64,000 nucleotides of DNA from Bedellia somnulentella (GCA_963576735.1 OY755174.1:7130001-7194000), one strand, 5' to 3'; counted from the stretch's first letter, positions 44,011 through 55,720 are shown. The notes: a model not told the origin generated them from the sequence alone. Numbers and translations: made by a program.

Positions 44011-44877
44011 AAGAGCCTTTTGCAGAATTACATTTCCTTCCGTTTGTTTATCAGATTAAATGCTGTTTGGGGATGGTTTACGGATTTAATGACCCAAAAC
44101 GTTGGGAACGAAGTTAAAGAATTAGAACTTTTGCCTACAGATATCGTTTCAAGTTTTGTACTTGACATTTTGAAAGAGAAATTAACCCAACACAATCAAA
44201 GCTCAGATGTTGAAACTTTGACTTTAATTTCCTCTAGCTTCGAAATGCTGGTTTATTTCTATGTCTGTGAGATTTGCCTGTATTGCATTAGGGCGTGACT
44301 CAGACGGAAATTAAGTTAGACCCCTGTCAAAAACCGCTGAAACGAGGTCACTATTTCCGGCTGTCTTTTTGCGTACGTAAATGACAGCATTGATAAATAA
44401 ACCCATGTATTTAAGATGGCATGGAAATTACGTACTTATTGAGAATACTTTTTACATCAGATGGTGGTGACAACCGTGATTTTGCACTATGTTGAAACGA
44501 AAAATAGTTTAAGTAGGAAAGAACTTATTAAATAACCAAATTTCCTATAGTAACAGTTAGAATTGCACATCGGTGTACCAGAAACTTCGGAAAAACTTTC
44601 AGCCACTATTCTAAGTAGGGAAGATAGTCAAATAAAAGATCATGGTTATTTGTTTATTTATTATTTACTCGTTGGTGATCGGTTGATTTTGCGCTGCAAA
44701 TGCAAAAAGAGCATATACGGCTAACAGAAAGTTTAAAAATATTACAGCAAATACGAGCATGAGCGCATTTGAGTATCCAAAGAAGTTGAATCACATGGCA
44801 AGACAAAATGACAGCTAGCAGCGACATGGATTAAATAATGCAGAGCAAGCGCTTTGCTTAACGTTTTAAAAATATAA

Positions 44878-44995
44878 ATACATATATCCACCTACTTACG
44901 GCTACAAATCCCTAAAAAGGGTAGCCGTCTTAAATACACCTACCGGAAGAAATGGGATAGTGCTATTCTAAGCCGACACTTCAAAGCAAAAAGGT
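44878..44995 (-). repeat. Family A repeat, internal deletion
   Basis: The tail region TACTTACGGCTACAAATCCC is joined to the head region ACCGGAAGAAATGGGATAGT, CTAAGCCGACACTTC. The middle is missing. Confidence 0.8.
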
Positions 44996-45144
44996 TAACT
45001 AAACCTGGACTAACAAAAAGTGGTGTATAAAATAAAACAAGGTAATTAAAATTCATTGGAAATCATGTTCGTGATATTGAATTGATGTTTTACAATTGTA
45101 TAATTTTACTTAAGTTAGTGTATATTTTGATTTGACTTTTAAAA

Positions 45145-45361
45145 GGTAAAAGGAAGGAATAGTCAGAGCTTCAGAATAAAAAATCCTTCAGCCACTTTTG
45201 GAATTTGATTGGGGAAAAGATTGTAAAATTAAGGTTCTTGGTTATGGGTCAAAATCGCCCAAAAAACAATTCAAAAGGTCCAACATCCTTAGTCGCCTCT
45301 TAACGAACACCCATGGGAAGAAATGGGGTAGTCTTGTTCTAAGCCCACACTAAACAGCTAC
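45145..45361 (-). repeat. Family A repeat, tail-truncated
   Basis: TAGTCAGAGCTTCAGAAT, CAGCCACTTTTGGAATTTG, then TTCTAAGCCCACACTAAACA. Confidence 0.75.
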
Positions 45362-45591
45362 CTATAGTACCCTTAGTAACAAAACAACAAAATAAGATTA
45401 CTGACAGATAGGTAAATTATCTACCCAACTAAACTAACGGCTTTAATCCCAAAAAGGGATACACAACAAACGATCATTGATGCTTGGTTTGGCAGCAACT
45501 TCGCTAATTAATGGCTACAAAGCTTACTTACCTTGGTCACCTTGTTTGAATAACACAAGAAGAGATGTGATATATGCCCACACTATTAGAT

Positions 45592-45806
45592 TTGCCGTGT
45601 GCCGGCTTAGAATGTTACCAACCCTTTCTACCCACGAGTGTAGTTTTTGGGCGATGCCGTTGAAAACCCATCACCAACGATGCTTTATTTCTGTATCTTG
45701 TCCCCTATCAACTTCCAACTGGGCTGAGGAGTTTCTAGCTCTAAAGCTCTGGCTACCCTTTTTCGAGATTTATGGCCCTGAGTATATGTATGTAAGTATG
45801 TATGCA
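45592..45806 (+). repeat. Family A repeat, second subfamily
   Basis: GCCGTGTGCCGGCTTAGAAT head, CTACCCACGAGTGTAG, tail GGCCCTGAGTATATGTATG. Confidence 0.82.
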
Positions 45807-46089
45807 AATTTTTCATTTTCTGATAATAGATTTTGGTCAGAAAAATAGTTAATAGAAGTATACATTAGCTACTTTTTTATGACAATCCAAAATCAGTGTA
45901 CATTTTACTCCAAGTTGTTCTGATTTCGCAATGAGAGTGTTTTGCTCCACATAGCAGCTTTATTTTAATTAAAAATACATTTAAATGTCTCACTACATTT
46001 CACCTGAATATTACCAATAGGTAAGGTTTAGGCAAAGGAAATACTTTGTGGGTAATTATTATTTGAAATAACAATTGTGGTCAAGACTC

Positions 46090-46165
46090 AAACATTCGCG
46101 CCGTATATCCAGGACGGAAAAGGTTCTGAAAATTATGGGATATTGTCACCTGGTGATATGAGGGC
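46090..46165 (-). repeat. SINE family T1, 3' remnant
   Basis: CGCGCCGTATATCCAGGACG then AAGGTTCTGAAAATTATGGG and CACCTGGTGATA match an eroded T1 tail and body. Confidence 0.5.
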
Positions 46166-46217
46166 AGGACTGACTAATTTGATTGACGTTATTAAAATTA
46201 TTATTGAACATTAATCC

Positions 46218-46303
46218 ATCCTAACAATTTCCAAATTTGGCTGAGGAGTTTCTAGCTCTGATATACTATGATATACCCCTTTTTGGGAGTGAGTATTTGT
46301 AAG
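46218..46303 (+). repeat. Family A repeat, 3' fragment
   Basis: CCAAATTTGGCTGAGGAGTT, TACCCCTTTTTGGGAGTGAG, TATTTGTAAGTATG. Confidence 0.65.
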
Positions 46304-46309
46304 TATGAA

Positions 46310-48015
46310 CAAAAATATACAAAAAAAAATACTAAATGAAAAATAAAGAAAATCAATCTTATTCAATATTAATATTAGATCACAATATTTATTAGATTCG
46401 AATCTAAATTTACCAATATCGTGACATAAAACTTAAAGGGTCTTCCCACTAAACTCCGCACATACAATTCAGAAATACTCTTTGAACTAAACTTGGGAAA
46501 CCAAAAACTTCTGAGTACTAAATGCCATTAAGCCGAGGATATCGAGTCGATCTGGTCCCCAAAATCCGTTAATTCAAATTCGAAGGGATACGATTAAGTG
46601 GGACATCTCAAGAGGGCAAATTACAAATTCCGTAGCACCATTAAGCTCGTATTAATCAAAGGGAGGATAGCCCTACCAAAATAACATTTTCCGCCCCTGT
46701 GTCATTGCAACACACGAAAAGGTAGACCAAGGGATTTAGGGTTGGGAAGAAAAAGGCTCCTTTTTCATGAGTTTTATGCATGGAAGGTATGCGCTTTATA
46801 CCTTAAAAGGCGACAAGACCAAACTCGTCGTAGTTATGGCTATGGGCAAATTCAGATAGTATTTTTTTTTCCATATAAAGCACTCATTTTAGAATAGTTT
46901 GTGATGTGATGCGTAAGTATTTTAGCCTGTTATTCTAAGAAATTATATTCAACAACCGAAGTTTGTCTGGACGATATCGCATTTATATATACATATATAT
47001 AAATATATAGCTCACCATGGTGATAAGATCACCAATTGTACTTCATATTAAAGTTATTCTCATTTTTGTAAGTCTTTAACATCTTGGTGTGCAATAAAGA
47101 GTTTGTTATATTCTACTCTAAACCATGATTATTTAATAAGTTGATGTGAAAACCTGAGTATCTATCTGATATTATTTGATCCGAAATCAACATTAATTTA
47201 TATCTTCACATTATATCTTCATATAACTTATTTAGTTTCTATTCATTGTTTAATAAGCTGTTCCTGTACTTTAAGTTGTAAAATTCAGCCACACATTGTA
47301 GTTCTACACGTAAAATACTCATAATAACAAAACACTCCAAACAGTCAACATAAAAAACCACAAAGGCTTTACTATCATCCCAACATCAACAAAAATACCA
47401 ACAAATATAGTAGTCATTACGTTTGCTAACAATATGGCACGTAGTTAAAAGCCAGCAGTCCACAGCTCCCGATATCCAGCCAACCGTAAGGGGACAATGG
47501 TCCTCAGGAATTATCCCAACTACAATCTTCACAGGCCAACTTCAACCTTCGGCCAACTCATAAACGGACCAAAGTTAGTTTGAAAACAGCCAACACCGAA
47601 ATAGGTTGGCTAAAACAATTGAGGTAATGTAGAGAGGCATAAATTAGAAGGTGACTTCGCAGTTCTTGCCAATGGAATAGTAATATAGTCTTGCAGTAAT
47701 TAGAGGAGGTTATTTGGTTATTTATTACCTTAATTCGCATTAGGATGGTTTATTAGGAACGATTAGAAGTTTACACAGTAGACGATGGATAGTTCTGCTT
47801 TTATAGCATAGTTTCGTGGCTCGATATTTTCATAATTACTGAACTTGCTCTTGATAAATTCGTTGATATGAGCAACAATATGAGGGTTTGTTTTAATTGC
47901 TATATAGTTTTTTACGGGAATGGGAAAAGGATAGTATCTCAAACGACGTTTTTATCTACTTCCGCAAAAATGTATTAAAATAATGCTAATTGTTGTGTGA
48001 AAGTTTATAATTGTA
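46310..48015. other. Gene-free stretch
   Basis: AT-rich, without element ends or splice-bounded frames. Slightly GC-richer patches near 46530-46720 and 47450-47530 are unexplained. Confidence 0.35.
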
Positions 48016-48016
48016 G

Positions 48017-48175
48017 AATAAAAGATCATGTATGAGAAGAATGATTAATGTGAGGGAAGCAAAAATGTGATTAAAGTGAGTAAATGTATGTACAATTTAT
48101 GCAAATATTGGTGAATGTGAATGAATCACAATTGGCAGAAAGTGGCAATCGTTGGTCTCTACATAAACCGATTAA
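48017..48175 (+). mobile_element. RTE LINE 3' remnant
   Basis: GAATAAAAGATCATGTATGA and AATGATTAATGTGAGGGAAG parallel the LINE coding end (KNKRACMKRLMDVNEA). Further on, AAAGTGGCAATCGTTGGTCT matches its 3' untranslated part. Confidence 0.65.
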
Positions 48176-48294
48176 GTATGGAAAAAGGGCATGAGTACCT
48201 ATACGTCAGTACTATTTGAAACATTGATATTCCTTTACTTATTTAACAAGAGAAGTTTAAAAGATAGAAAAGAACAGAAATATAAAACACATAA

Positions 48295-48466
48295 AATATA
48301 ATAAATAAAGAATAAATAATGGAAACAAATATTTCGACACAGGCGGGAATCGAACCCGCGACCTCGGGTATACGCCCCCGTCGCTCTGCCAATTGAGCTA
48401 CCGTGTCAACGGCTGCCAGCGCGAAATTCTTCTATCCTTTGTTTCTTTTACACTTTTAAGTAGTGT
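48295..48466 (-). repeat. tRNA-headed repeat, family T2, well preserved
   Basis: Very close to 40838-41005 over the tRNA-like part and about 50 bp of both flanks. The shared flanks show that the unit moved as a whole and is longer than a tRNA gene. Confidence 0.7.
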
Positions 48467-48579
48467 TTGCGATCCCTACCTCCGACTTTTTACAAATTTG
48501 GAAGGAAACTTGTCTACCTGTAGTTGTGGACAAGTGATCAAGAAATTCAAACAAATGTTGAGAACGCCTAACTATCACG

Positions 48580-48675
48580 TAATTGGAATGTTTTGTTCAT
48601 GAAAACCTCATGTGTCTTTTATTAATTAGTAATAATCCCCACATGAGGTTTTCATGAACAAAAACATTCAAATTA
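48580..48675. repeat. Near-perfect hairpin, 35-nt arms, 25-nt loop
   Basis: 48580-48614 pairs with 48640-48675 with one mismatch and one inserted A. The size fits a miRNA precursor or a tiny MITE. Confidence 0.7.
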
Positions 48676-48738
48676 CATAAAATGTAGTTAACCAACTTGA
48701 GTTTAAAGACTTCTCTTTTGTGAATGAGATATAATTTA

Positions 48739-48795
48739 GGCACGTGGGTTTGTTCACGATATTTTCCATCGCCGTCAAAAACCATGATAATTAAA
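48739..48795 (-). repeat. SINE family T1, internal fragment
   Basis: ACGTGGGTTTGTTCACGATA and CATCGCCGTCAAAAACCATG match the middle of the T1 body. Confidence 0.6.
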
Positions 48796-49365
48796 ATACA
48801 TTAGAAAAACATTTTTTTTAAGGCTCATCTAATTAATGGAACCCATGTATACTCGCTAATAAGCTTTGGCGGTTGATAAATGTTATAAGTTATTTTCAAT
48901 TTCTTAAATATTTCATTATTAGCAATACGTGAAAGTTACGCAGGTGAAGTTACTCGAGTTAACCTATTATATTAAAAATGCAATCAAAACCGCAAAAAGC
49001 ACCAAGCATCTCATAATCCTGTGCTTAGCCCAGTCCTGCTCGGAATAACAATATTGACAACATCCGGGCAATGTGTCCATCGTTATAGATTGAATCATCG
49101 TGTCAACAATTGATATATGGCTGTGTGATGTGAATACTCTGCTATTTACTAGAAGCTTCAATGTTTGTTTTCCTTTGGAATGCAGTTGAAATGTTAGTCG
49201 CTTACCATATTTCTTGAAATAATGCATCCAAGGCTTCCATAGAATGTTACTTATTATGTACCCAAGTCATGTGTCGAGTTTACAACAGCGATTGGGGAAT
49301 AAAAAAACATTTTAAATTCGTTTTACTGAGGATTTTGTTAAGTTACCTAAACCGCAACTGGATAG

Positions 49366-49652
49366 CTCAGTGGGTACACCACCTAAGTCAAACTTTGTAC
49401 GATTGTTGCGTTTGTATTCATGAAATATATCAGTTAATATTTAATTGATACGGAATGTTAATTTATCACGGTTATCGACAGACGAAAAACATCGTGAGGA
49501 AACCCAAGTGGCTAAGTAGTGACGGATCTACCTCCAATCTCATGAGTGCCCTGTCTAAGCAAAAAGTTCTGAATACTTAGGTAGCAATAACGTGACGTCA
49601 CGTGATGTTCATAAGTATTAGTATCTCTGCCTACCTTTGGGGGGTACACGGA
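49366..49652 (+). repeat. SINE family T1, diverged near full-length
   Basis: GGATAGCTCAGTGGGTACAC head, AAAAACATCGTGAGGAAACC body, and the eroded tail CTCTGCCTACCTTTGGGGGG. Confidence 0.75.
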
Positions 49653-49788
49653 TTAAATACGACGCACCGCAAGGCGGACCAACGACTTGGTGATAGTTGT
49701 GGAATGATGATGTTCAACCTCTACAAAAAAAGTCGATTCTGAAATATGCCCGTGCTTACATAGTAGGAATAATATAATGTATTAGGAG

Positions 49789-49997
49789 GAGCTGGCGAAC
49801 AAAACGGGATTAGTCCACAAAAATAAATTTTACACGAACGTAAACGAATATCAACATATGATATAATGTTTGAAAATGCACTTTTTAAAGCCTCATATGG
49901 TTTACTTATCTACGCAACCGGTCTTACATATCACGATTACAAAAAAAAACGTTTTTTTTTTATTATAGTAGACTTCTCCGGTTTTGTTCGCCAGCTC
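49789..49997. mobile_element. 209-bp MITE with 18-bp TIRs
   Basis: GAGCTGGCGAACAAAACGG at the left has its inverse CCGGTTTTGTTCGCCAGCTC at the right. The interior is non-coding. The target duplication cannot be fixed. Confidence 0.65.
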
Positions 49998-50182
49998 ACC
50001 ATATAATAATTTATGTTAACCTTAAACTTCGATAACACTCGTTTGGATGTACACGTAGTCTATAGTACACCAATATCCGATGCGTATCTTGCTCTTGTAT
50101 AAGTGGGCTCGTTAGGTTTGATGTCGTACAATAGCTTATTTGACTAACAAACAAGATCGATGTACGATGTTCCATCAGTCTT

Positions 50183-51146
50183 TACATAATGCATTAGACA
50201 CTTCCGATGGGTCTCGCTGCCTCGCTCGTGCGTTGAAGGGTTGATGTTGCTTGGCTATTGGATTTGAATTTAGTTTTCATATTTAATCGCGTTATTTGTA
50301 GTTTTGACGTAAATTGCTTTGATGTTGATAACGATTTGGTTATACGTAGAGAGTATAATTTAAGGGTTAAAGTTCACAATGATCACAAATATAAAATTCT
50401 ACATCGACAAAATTAAGTAATGGTTTGCGATATTGCTGCCACTTTGTAAGTGGTATTATTTAATTAAGTTACTTATTGCCGTGTTCTCGTAGTAGAGAAA
50501 AGCATAGATCTAGAATGGCAAACTTAAAATGTTAAGTTTTTTTAAACTTTGCATATTGCATAGACACTTCCGATGTGTCTCGCTCGTGTGTTGAAGGGTT
50601 GATGTTGCTTGGTATTGGATTTAAAATTTGTTTCCATATTACATAGCGTTATTTGTAGTTTTGACGAAACATACATACATACTCACGGCTACAAATCCCG
50701 AGAAGGGGTAGCCAGAGCTAAGGAATCATAAATTCCTCAGCTACTCCTGGAAAGTTTAGTGGGGAAAAGATGGTAAAGTAAAGGTTGTTGGTGATGGGTC
50801 TCCAACCGCATCGCCCAAAAATCCCTTAAAAGTCCCAACACCGTTAGTCGCCTCTTACGTACACCCACCGGAAGAAATGGGGCAGTGCTATTCTAAGCCG
50901 ACACTATACTATATACTATACTATATTGATGAAAATATATGTTTATTGAAAATGAACTTGGTAAAACCCATGCCTTTTATCTCTTTTGGTTGATAGAGAG
51001 TATTGATTTAGTCTAATAAGATAAGTCAATCATGCCATTGCAGTTAACATTCATCACAAATTAAGATGAGTTTTATAATTAAGGTACTCATTGCCATGTT
51101 CACGTAAGTAGACAGAAAGCATAGAGAATAAATGGCAAACTTAAGG
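50183..51146 (+). repeat. Tandem duplication of a 350-bp segment
   Basis: Unit 1 (50183-50532) and unit 2 (50553-51146) share AGACACTTCCGATG, TTGAAGGGTTGATGTTGCTT, CGTTATTTGTAGTTTTGACG and, farther on, AAAGCATAGA with ATGGCAAACTTAA. Unit 2 is longer because a family A copy (50668-50909) inserted in it after the duplication. Confidence 0.7.
50668..50909 (-). repeat. Family A repeat inside duplicated unit 2
   Basis: CATACATACTCACGGCTACA to CTATTCTAAGCCGACACTAT. It is absent from unit 1, so it inserted after the duplication. Confidence 0.88.
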
Positions 51147-51618
51147 GCCTCCCTCGAAAATTTCACTGATTTTGGTAGTTTTCAAACTCAATGAAATCCG
51201 CTCAATGAAACAATCACACTCTAAATAAAATATATGTTCAAGTTCAATATCTTTTCTTCAATAATTACGGTTCATATTTCGTTTTCGATAATAATCGACT
51301 AAGAAAAAAAATAATTTGTGGGGGGCTTTTTTATCGTAAAGTCTGATATTGCTGTCAGAATACTGCATATATGTTATCGATTACGTAATATTTGCGTAGA
51401 CAACTGAGTAATCTATCATCTGTATGAATAATTTTTAGTCTTTTCATCCTAATTAAGGAGTTATAAAGCATTTTCCCTAAATTTCAATGTCAATCTTTAG
51501 CGGGTCCCTGTGCGGAGAACGGGGCGGCAGATGCAGGGGCTGGAAACTTCCTTACATCCTCACTTTGTGATTTTTAACAGCGCCTCTATTGCAGTTCCAC
51601 CTGAACTTATTAAAAAAA

Positions 51619-52245
51619 CCGGCCAAGTGCGAGTCGGATCGCGCACTAAGGGTTCCGTACTATCATATATATAGAAAATCCCGTTTGTGTGAAAATCATG
51701 GGAGCCAAATTAGGTAAGTAATTTTATTTATACGTTTAAAAATAGAACTACGGGCTAGATCTCATTCAAACCAATTTTCGTTAGTAGTTTGTATAGTAAT
51801 ACACATCATATATTTTTTTCAGTATTATCATGCCCATATTTTAGAAGTTACGGGGGGGGGGACACACATTTTAGCACTTTGAAAAAGTCTCTCGCGCAAA
51901 CTATTCAGTTTTGAAAAAAATGATATAAGAAACCTCAACATCATTTTCAAATACCTTTTGATAGATACCCCACACGTATAGGTTTGATGAAAAAAAAAAT
52001 TTTGAGTTTCAGTTCTATGTATGGGGAACCCTAAAAATTTTGGTTTTTTTTTCAGATTTTATTTTAAAATCTTAATGCGGTTTACAGAATACATCTACGC
52101 ACCAATTTCCAATAATGTAGTTCTTATAGTTTCGGAATAAACTGGCTGTGACATACGGACGGACGGACGGACGGACGGACAGACAGACAGACATGACGAA
52201 TCTATAAGGGTCCCGTTTTTGCCATTTGGCTACGGAACCCTAAAA
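51619..52245 (+). mobile_element. Lepidopteran dispersed repeat, CCGGCCAAGTGCGAG type
   Basis: Begins CCGGCCAAGTGCGAGTCGGA, then AGGGTTCCGTAC. It ends with the inverse GGCTACGGAACCCT after a (GGAC)n(AGAC)n run at 52157-52192. The unit is non-coding. The sequence type is familiar from moth genomes, but I cannot name its class with certainty. A relic of its start lies near 56693-56735. Confidence 0.65.
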
Positions 52246-52443
52246 AGCGCGCCGTAATTTGCTTATTCATCAATAGATGGCACTGTTGGTAATTCCTACA
52301 TCGCGGTATGATTTCTTCTTTATTAGAGTATATAAACGTAAAATTTTACGAAATATTGTTATAAGGAGAAATACGAAAAACGGCATTGAATCGTGTCTAC
52401 TTCTTCGACATGTTTTGTTTTTGTTAATGTTATATATTCTTAG

Positions 52444-53056
52444 TAGACATGGGCGTTTTCGTTTTTTAATGCAATCCGATTTGTATCGGATTTTAGATTT
52501 TGAAATCGATTTCAAAATCCGATTTCGGAAATCCGATTTCCATAGCGTTTCACGTGGTAGATTGCCATAGCTCGTACAATTGGATTTTGAATGCGATGTG
52601 ATATGGATGCGATCCACACTACACCATAAAAATCAAGAATATTTCGTTTGTTTCGTTCGTTTCGCGAATAGCACGTGTGTGAAAATAACACAAACAATAT
52701 TCGACGTTATTTCATAAGCCCGAAGTTGGTTTATGAAATAAAACTAACTAAACCTAGGTATCTGGAATCTAAAATCCAAATCTAATGAAATTAGTGCTAT
52801 CTTTTTTTTCTCCGCTATAAAACTGTTAGTTTGATAGAGATGGTGCGAATTTTTGATCTTACATACCTAAGCCAGAGTTCATTTGGTCGGATTTTGGTTT
52901 GATTTGATTGATTTGGATTGGATGCGGGCGATTAGTTTTGTTTGTTTGAGGTTTGGATATTTGGAAATCGGATTTCTGTATTCAAGAAAACGATACAAAC
53001 GATTTGTGAATGAAATCCGATTTTAGATTGGATTTGATAAATCGGTCCCATGTCTA
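52444..53056. mobile_element. hAT-like MITE, 613 bp, 8-bp TSD
   Basis: The TIR TAGACATGGG/CCCATGTCTA is bounded by ATTCTTAG at 52436-52443 and 53057-53064. The interior repeats ATCCGATTT and its complement many times on both sides, like transposase-binding sites. An 8-bp duplication and a TAG start fit the hAT superfamily. Open frames inside are by-products of the simple composition. Confidence 0.85.
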
Positions 53057-53293
53057 ATTCTTAGCCATACAGACAGTACATCGAAATTAAGGCGCAATAT
53101 TCTTATAGATATATATATATATAGGTGATTAAATTGTAGCAGAAGTTCGGGTGGAATGCCTCGAGATGGCGATAAGTTTGCATTATAAACTAGGTGACAT
53201 TAAAATCCAGCAAGTTGACTCTCTATATCCAGTGTATTACTTTACTCTATCTATGGGCAGATGGCTGTTAGCCTTAATGCGCAGAGCTTGTGT

Positions 53294-54189
53294 TAGTGTT
53301 GCCGGATAATCGATTATAGATTAATCGATTATGCTCACCCAAAATAATCTAATAATCGATAGTATTATCGATACTATCGATTATATCGATACTATCGATT
53401 ATTAGATTATAATCGAAGAACGATATAATCGATTATGATCGACTAATCGATTATAATTGTAATGTAATCGATAATAATCGATATAATCGATTAATCGACT
53501 AATCGATTATAATCAAATAATTGATTAATCGATTATATCGTCATTAGATTATAATCGATTAGTCGATTAATCGATTATAATTGTAAATTTTACACACTGT
53601 GATAAAAATAGAATAAATAAAAATATAAATGATTTTATCGTAGATTGATCGATACGAGTACATATATATACTCACAGCTATAATTTCTTAGAAGGGGTAG
53701 CCAGAGCCAAGGAATTATAAATTCCATAGCCACTTTTGGTGGTTGAGTGGGGAAAAGATGGTAAAATAAAGGTTTTTTACATAATAATCGATAGTTAAGA
53801 TTATATTTATATATTATATAATATTTTATATAAAGTTTATGTATTGTATTTTATATATATTGTATTTTTATCACAGTGTGAATAATTGACAATTATAATC
53901 GATTAATCGACTAATCGATTATAATCTAATGACGATTTAATCGATTAATCGATTATTAGATTATAATCGATTAGTCGATTAATCGATAATATCGATTATT
54001 ATCGATTACATTACAATTATAATCGATTAATCGATCATAATCGATCATATCGTTCTTCGATTATAATCTAATAATCGATAGTATCGATATAATCGATAGT
54101 ATCGATAATACTATCGATTATTAGATTATTTGGGCCTCATTTGCATAATCGATTATAATCGATACACAATCGATTATCCGGCAACACTA
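53294..54189. mobile_element. hAT-like palindromic element of ATCGATTA motifs
   Basis: TIR TAGTGTTGCCGG with the 8-bp duplication GCTTGTGT at 53286-53293 and 54190-54197. Each arm is about 300 bp and consists almost wholly of ATCGATTA / TAATCGAT motifs. The two arms are inverse copies of each other, and the centre holds a family A fragment. There is no coding capacity. Confidence 0.9.
53660..53778 (-). repeat. Family A repeat, 5'-truncated, nested
   Basis: ACTCACAGCTATAATTTC, AAGGGGTAGCCAGAGCCAAG, then AGATGGTAAAATAAAGG. It stops midway and is inserted in the centre of the palindromic element. Confidence 0.82.
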
Positions 54190-54344
54190 GCTTGTGTCGA
54201 ATTTTTCTGTAATAGAGCTGCTTGCCGCTTCCCGCGCTTTTTAGATAATTTATTTTGGTTGTGCGCAACATAGTCGCTTGTTTTGTTTTACATTATAAGT
54301 TTGATAACAATCGTAATATTATCGTTAATTTCACCCTGTTTTGT

Positions 54345-54425
54345 GAGTACGAAATGGTCTAACGCATTAGGGGCCATGCGCTATAAATATGGGCGTGAGT
54401 TCAAATCTTCTGTCCGGAATATGCT
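54345..54425 (+). repeat. tRNA-like SINE head remnant
   Basis: TGGTCTAACGCATTAGGGGC and GTGAGTTCAAATCTTC look like the A- and B-box parts of a Leu-type tRNA-derived SINE. No body is recognised. Confidence 0.4.
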
Positions 54426-54721
54426 TTTTGTTTGTTTCTTTCCACGTAAAATAATTTTGTTTCGGTTATGATGATAAATGCATGATTAAAAATACTGCGA
54501 ATAATTCTGTTTTGTGAATACGCTCGTTTTATCCTAATGTTCTGTAAATCCAGCTGAAACAATTATTATCTTTTTGCTTTAAATTTATGTGATGTTTTTA
54601 CATATCTTTTTAGTAAGATTAAAAGTATTGTTTACCTTATAATAACGTCGGAAAATTAAATAAAGGAAATAAACATGTGCAGAAAATCAAAAATTTCCAA
54701 TTAAACAAAAAACTTTTGAAC

Positions 54722-54880
54722 AACATACATACTCACGGCTATAAATCCCTAAAAGGGGTAGCCAGAGCTGAGAAATTAAAAAATCCTCAGCCACTTTTGG
54801 AAGTTGAGTAAGAAAAAGATGGTAGAATAAAAGGTTGTTGGTGATGGGTCTCCAACCGCATTGCCCAAAAATCCCTTAAA
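54722..54880 (-). repeat. Family A repeat, head missing
   Basis: CATACTCACGGCTATAAATC to GCCCAAAAATCCCTTAAAAA, then unrelated sequence. Confidence 0.82.
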
Positions 54881-55002
54881 AAGCAAACCTCTAATTAAGT
54901 AAATAAACAAATACAAAAGACGCATATTTAAAGTCTCCTTCTAACAAGAAACTATGACCAAGTATATATTTTTGAATTATTATTATGAATTATATATTAT
55001 TG

Positions 55003-55720
55003 CTGTGTAGTGTCGGCTTAGAATAGCACTACCCCATTTCTTCCGGTGGGTGTACACAAGAGGCGAGTGGTAGTATTTACTAAATGCTTTCTCCTGTTTT
55101 ATAATTTATGCCGATTTTTTATTCAAGTGTGATTTTTGGACGTTGCGATAATAGCACGTTACGTTATTTCTACTGCCATCCACGAACACTTTGTTGTGTC
55201 GGCTAAGAATAACATAATCCCCTTTTACTTGGTGTCACCTGAAACCCACTATCACGAGTTTTCTTCTCGAAATATTCCCCTCCTATATTCCGAAGGTGTC
55301 ATAAAAAATATTTATGTGAAATTAAAATTTTTGTTTTAGTTATTTTAATTTCAATTATTATATTCATCCAAGCGAGACATAATTGTAATATCAATACGCA
55401 CGTAGCGATTCTACAAAGTAGTACGAGACTATTTCCGTAGATGGCGCTTAATTTATGGTTATTTATAATAGTTACTAGTGAGTCACTAGATGGCTTATTT
55501 TACGAGTTTGATTAAAGGTGAGGAAACGGCAGGGGGAAGCCCAAATGCCGTTTCAAGGTTCTCATCTTTTCGGGGGACGCCCTTAAAACGCAATAAAAAA
55601 ACAAGTAACAATCGTTGATGTAAAAAATTTACAAATGATTAAGTAATATTTTAGTATTCTGTAGCTGCGTAGGGTTGGCTTAGAATTTTACTACCCGATT
55701 TCTTCCCGATGGTATTTGGA
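55003..55720 (+). repeat. Family A head fragments
   Basis: Isolated heads at 55003-55068 (GTGTAGTGTCGGCTTAGAAT), 55195-55235 (TTGTGTCGGCTAAGAAT) and 55664-55710 (GCGTAGGGTTGGCTTAGAAT). Between them lies AT-rich sequence, with a GAAACGGC..GCCGTTTC palindrome near 55525. Confidence 0.65.

Noticed and set aside
43951..44298. 115-codon open frame on the plus strand in the CpG-rich region
   Set aside because: It starts at GTG, has no splice signals, no recognisable domain and an uneven composition. Other frames overlap on both strands, which is expected where GC content is higher.
52270..52697. Open frames of 61-115 codons on both strands near 52.3-52.7 kb
   Set aside because: They run across the left end of a hAT-like element and reflect its simple GATTT-rich composition.
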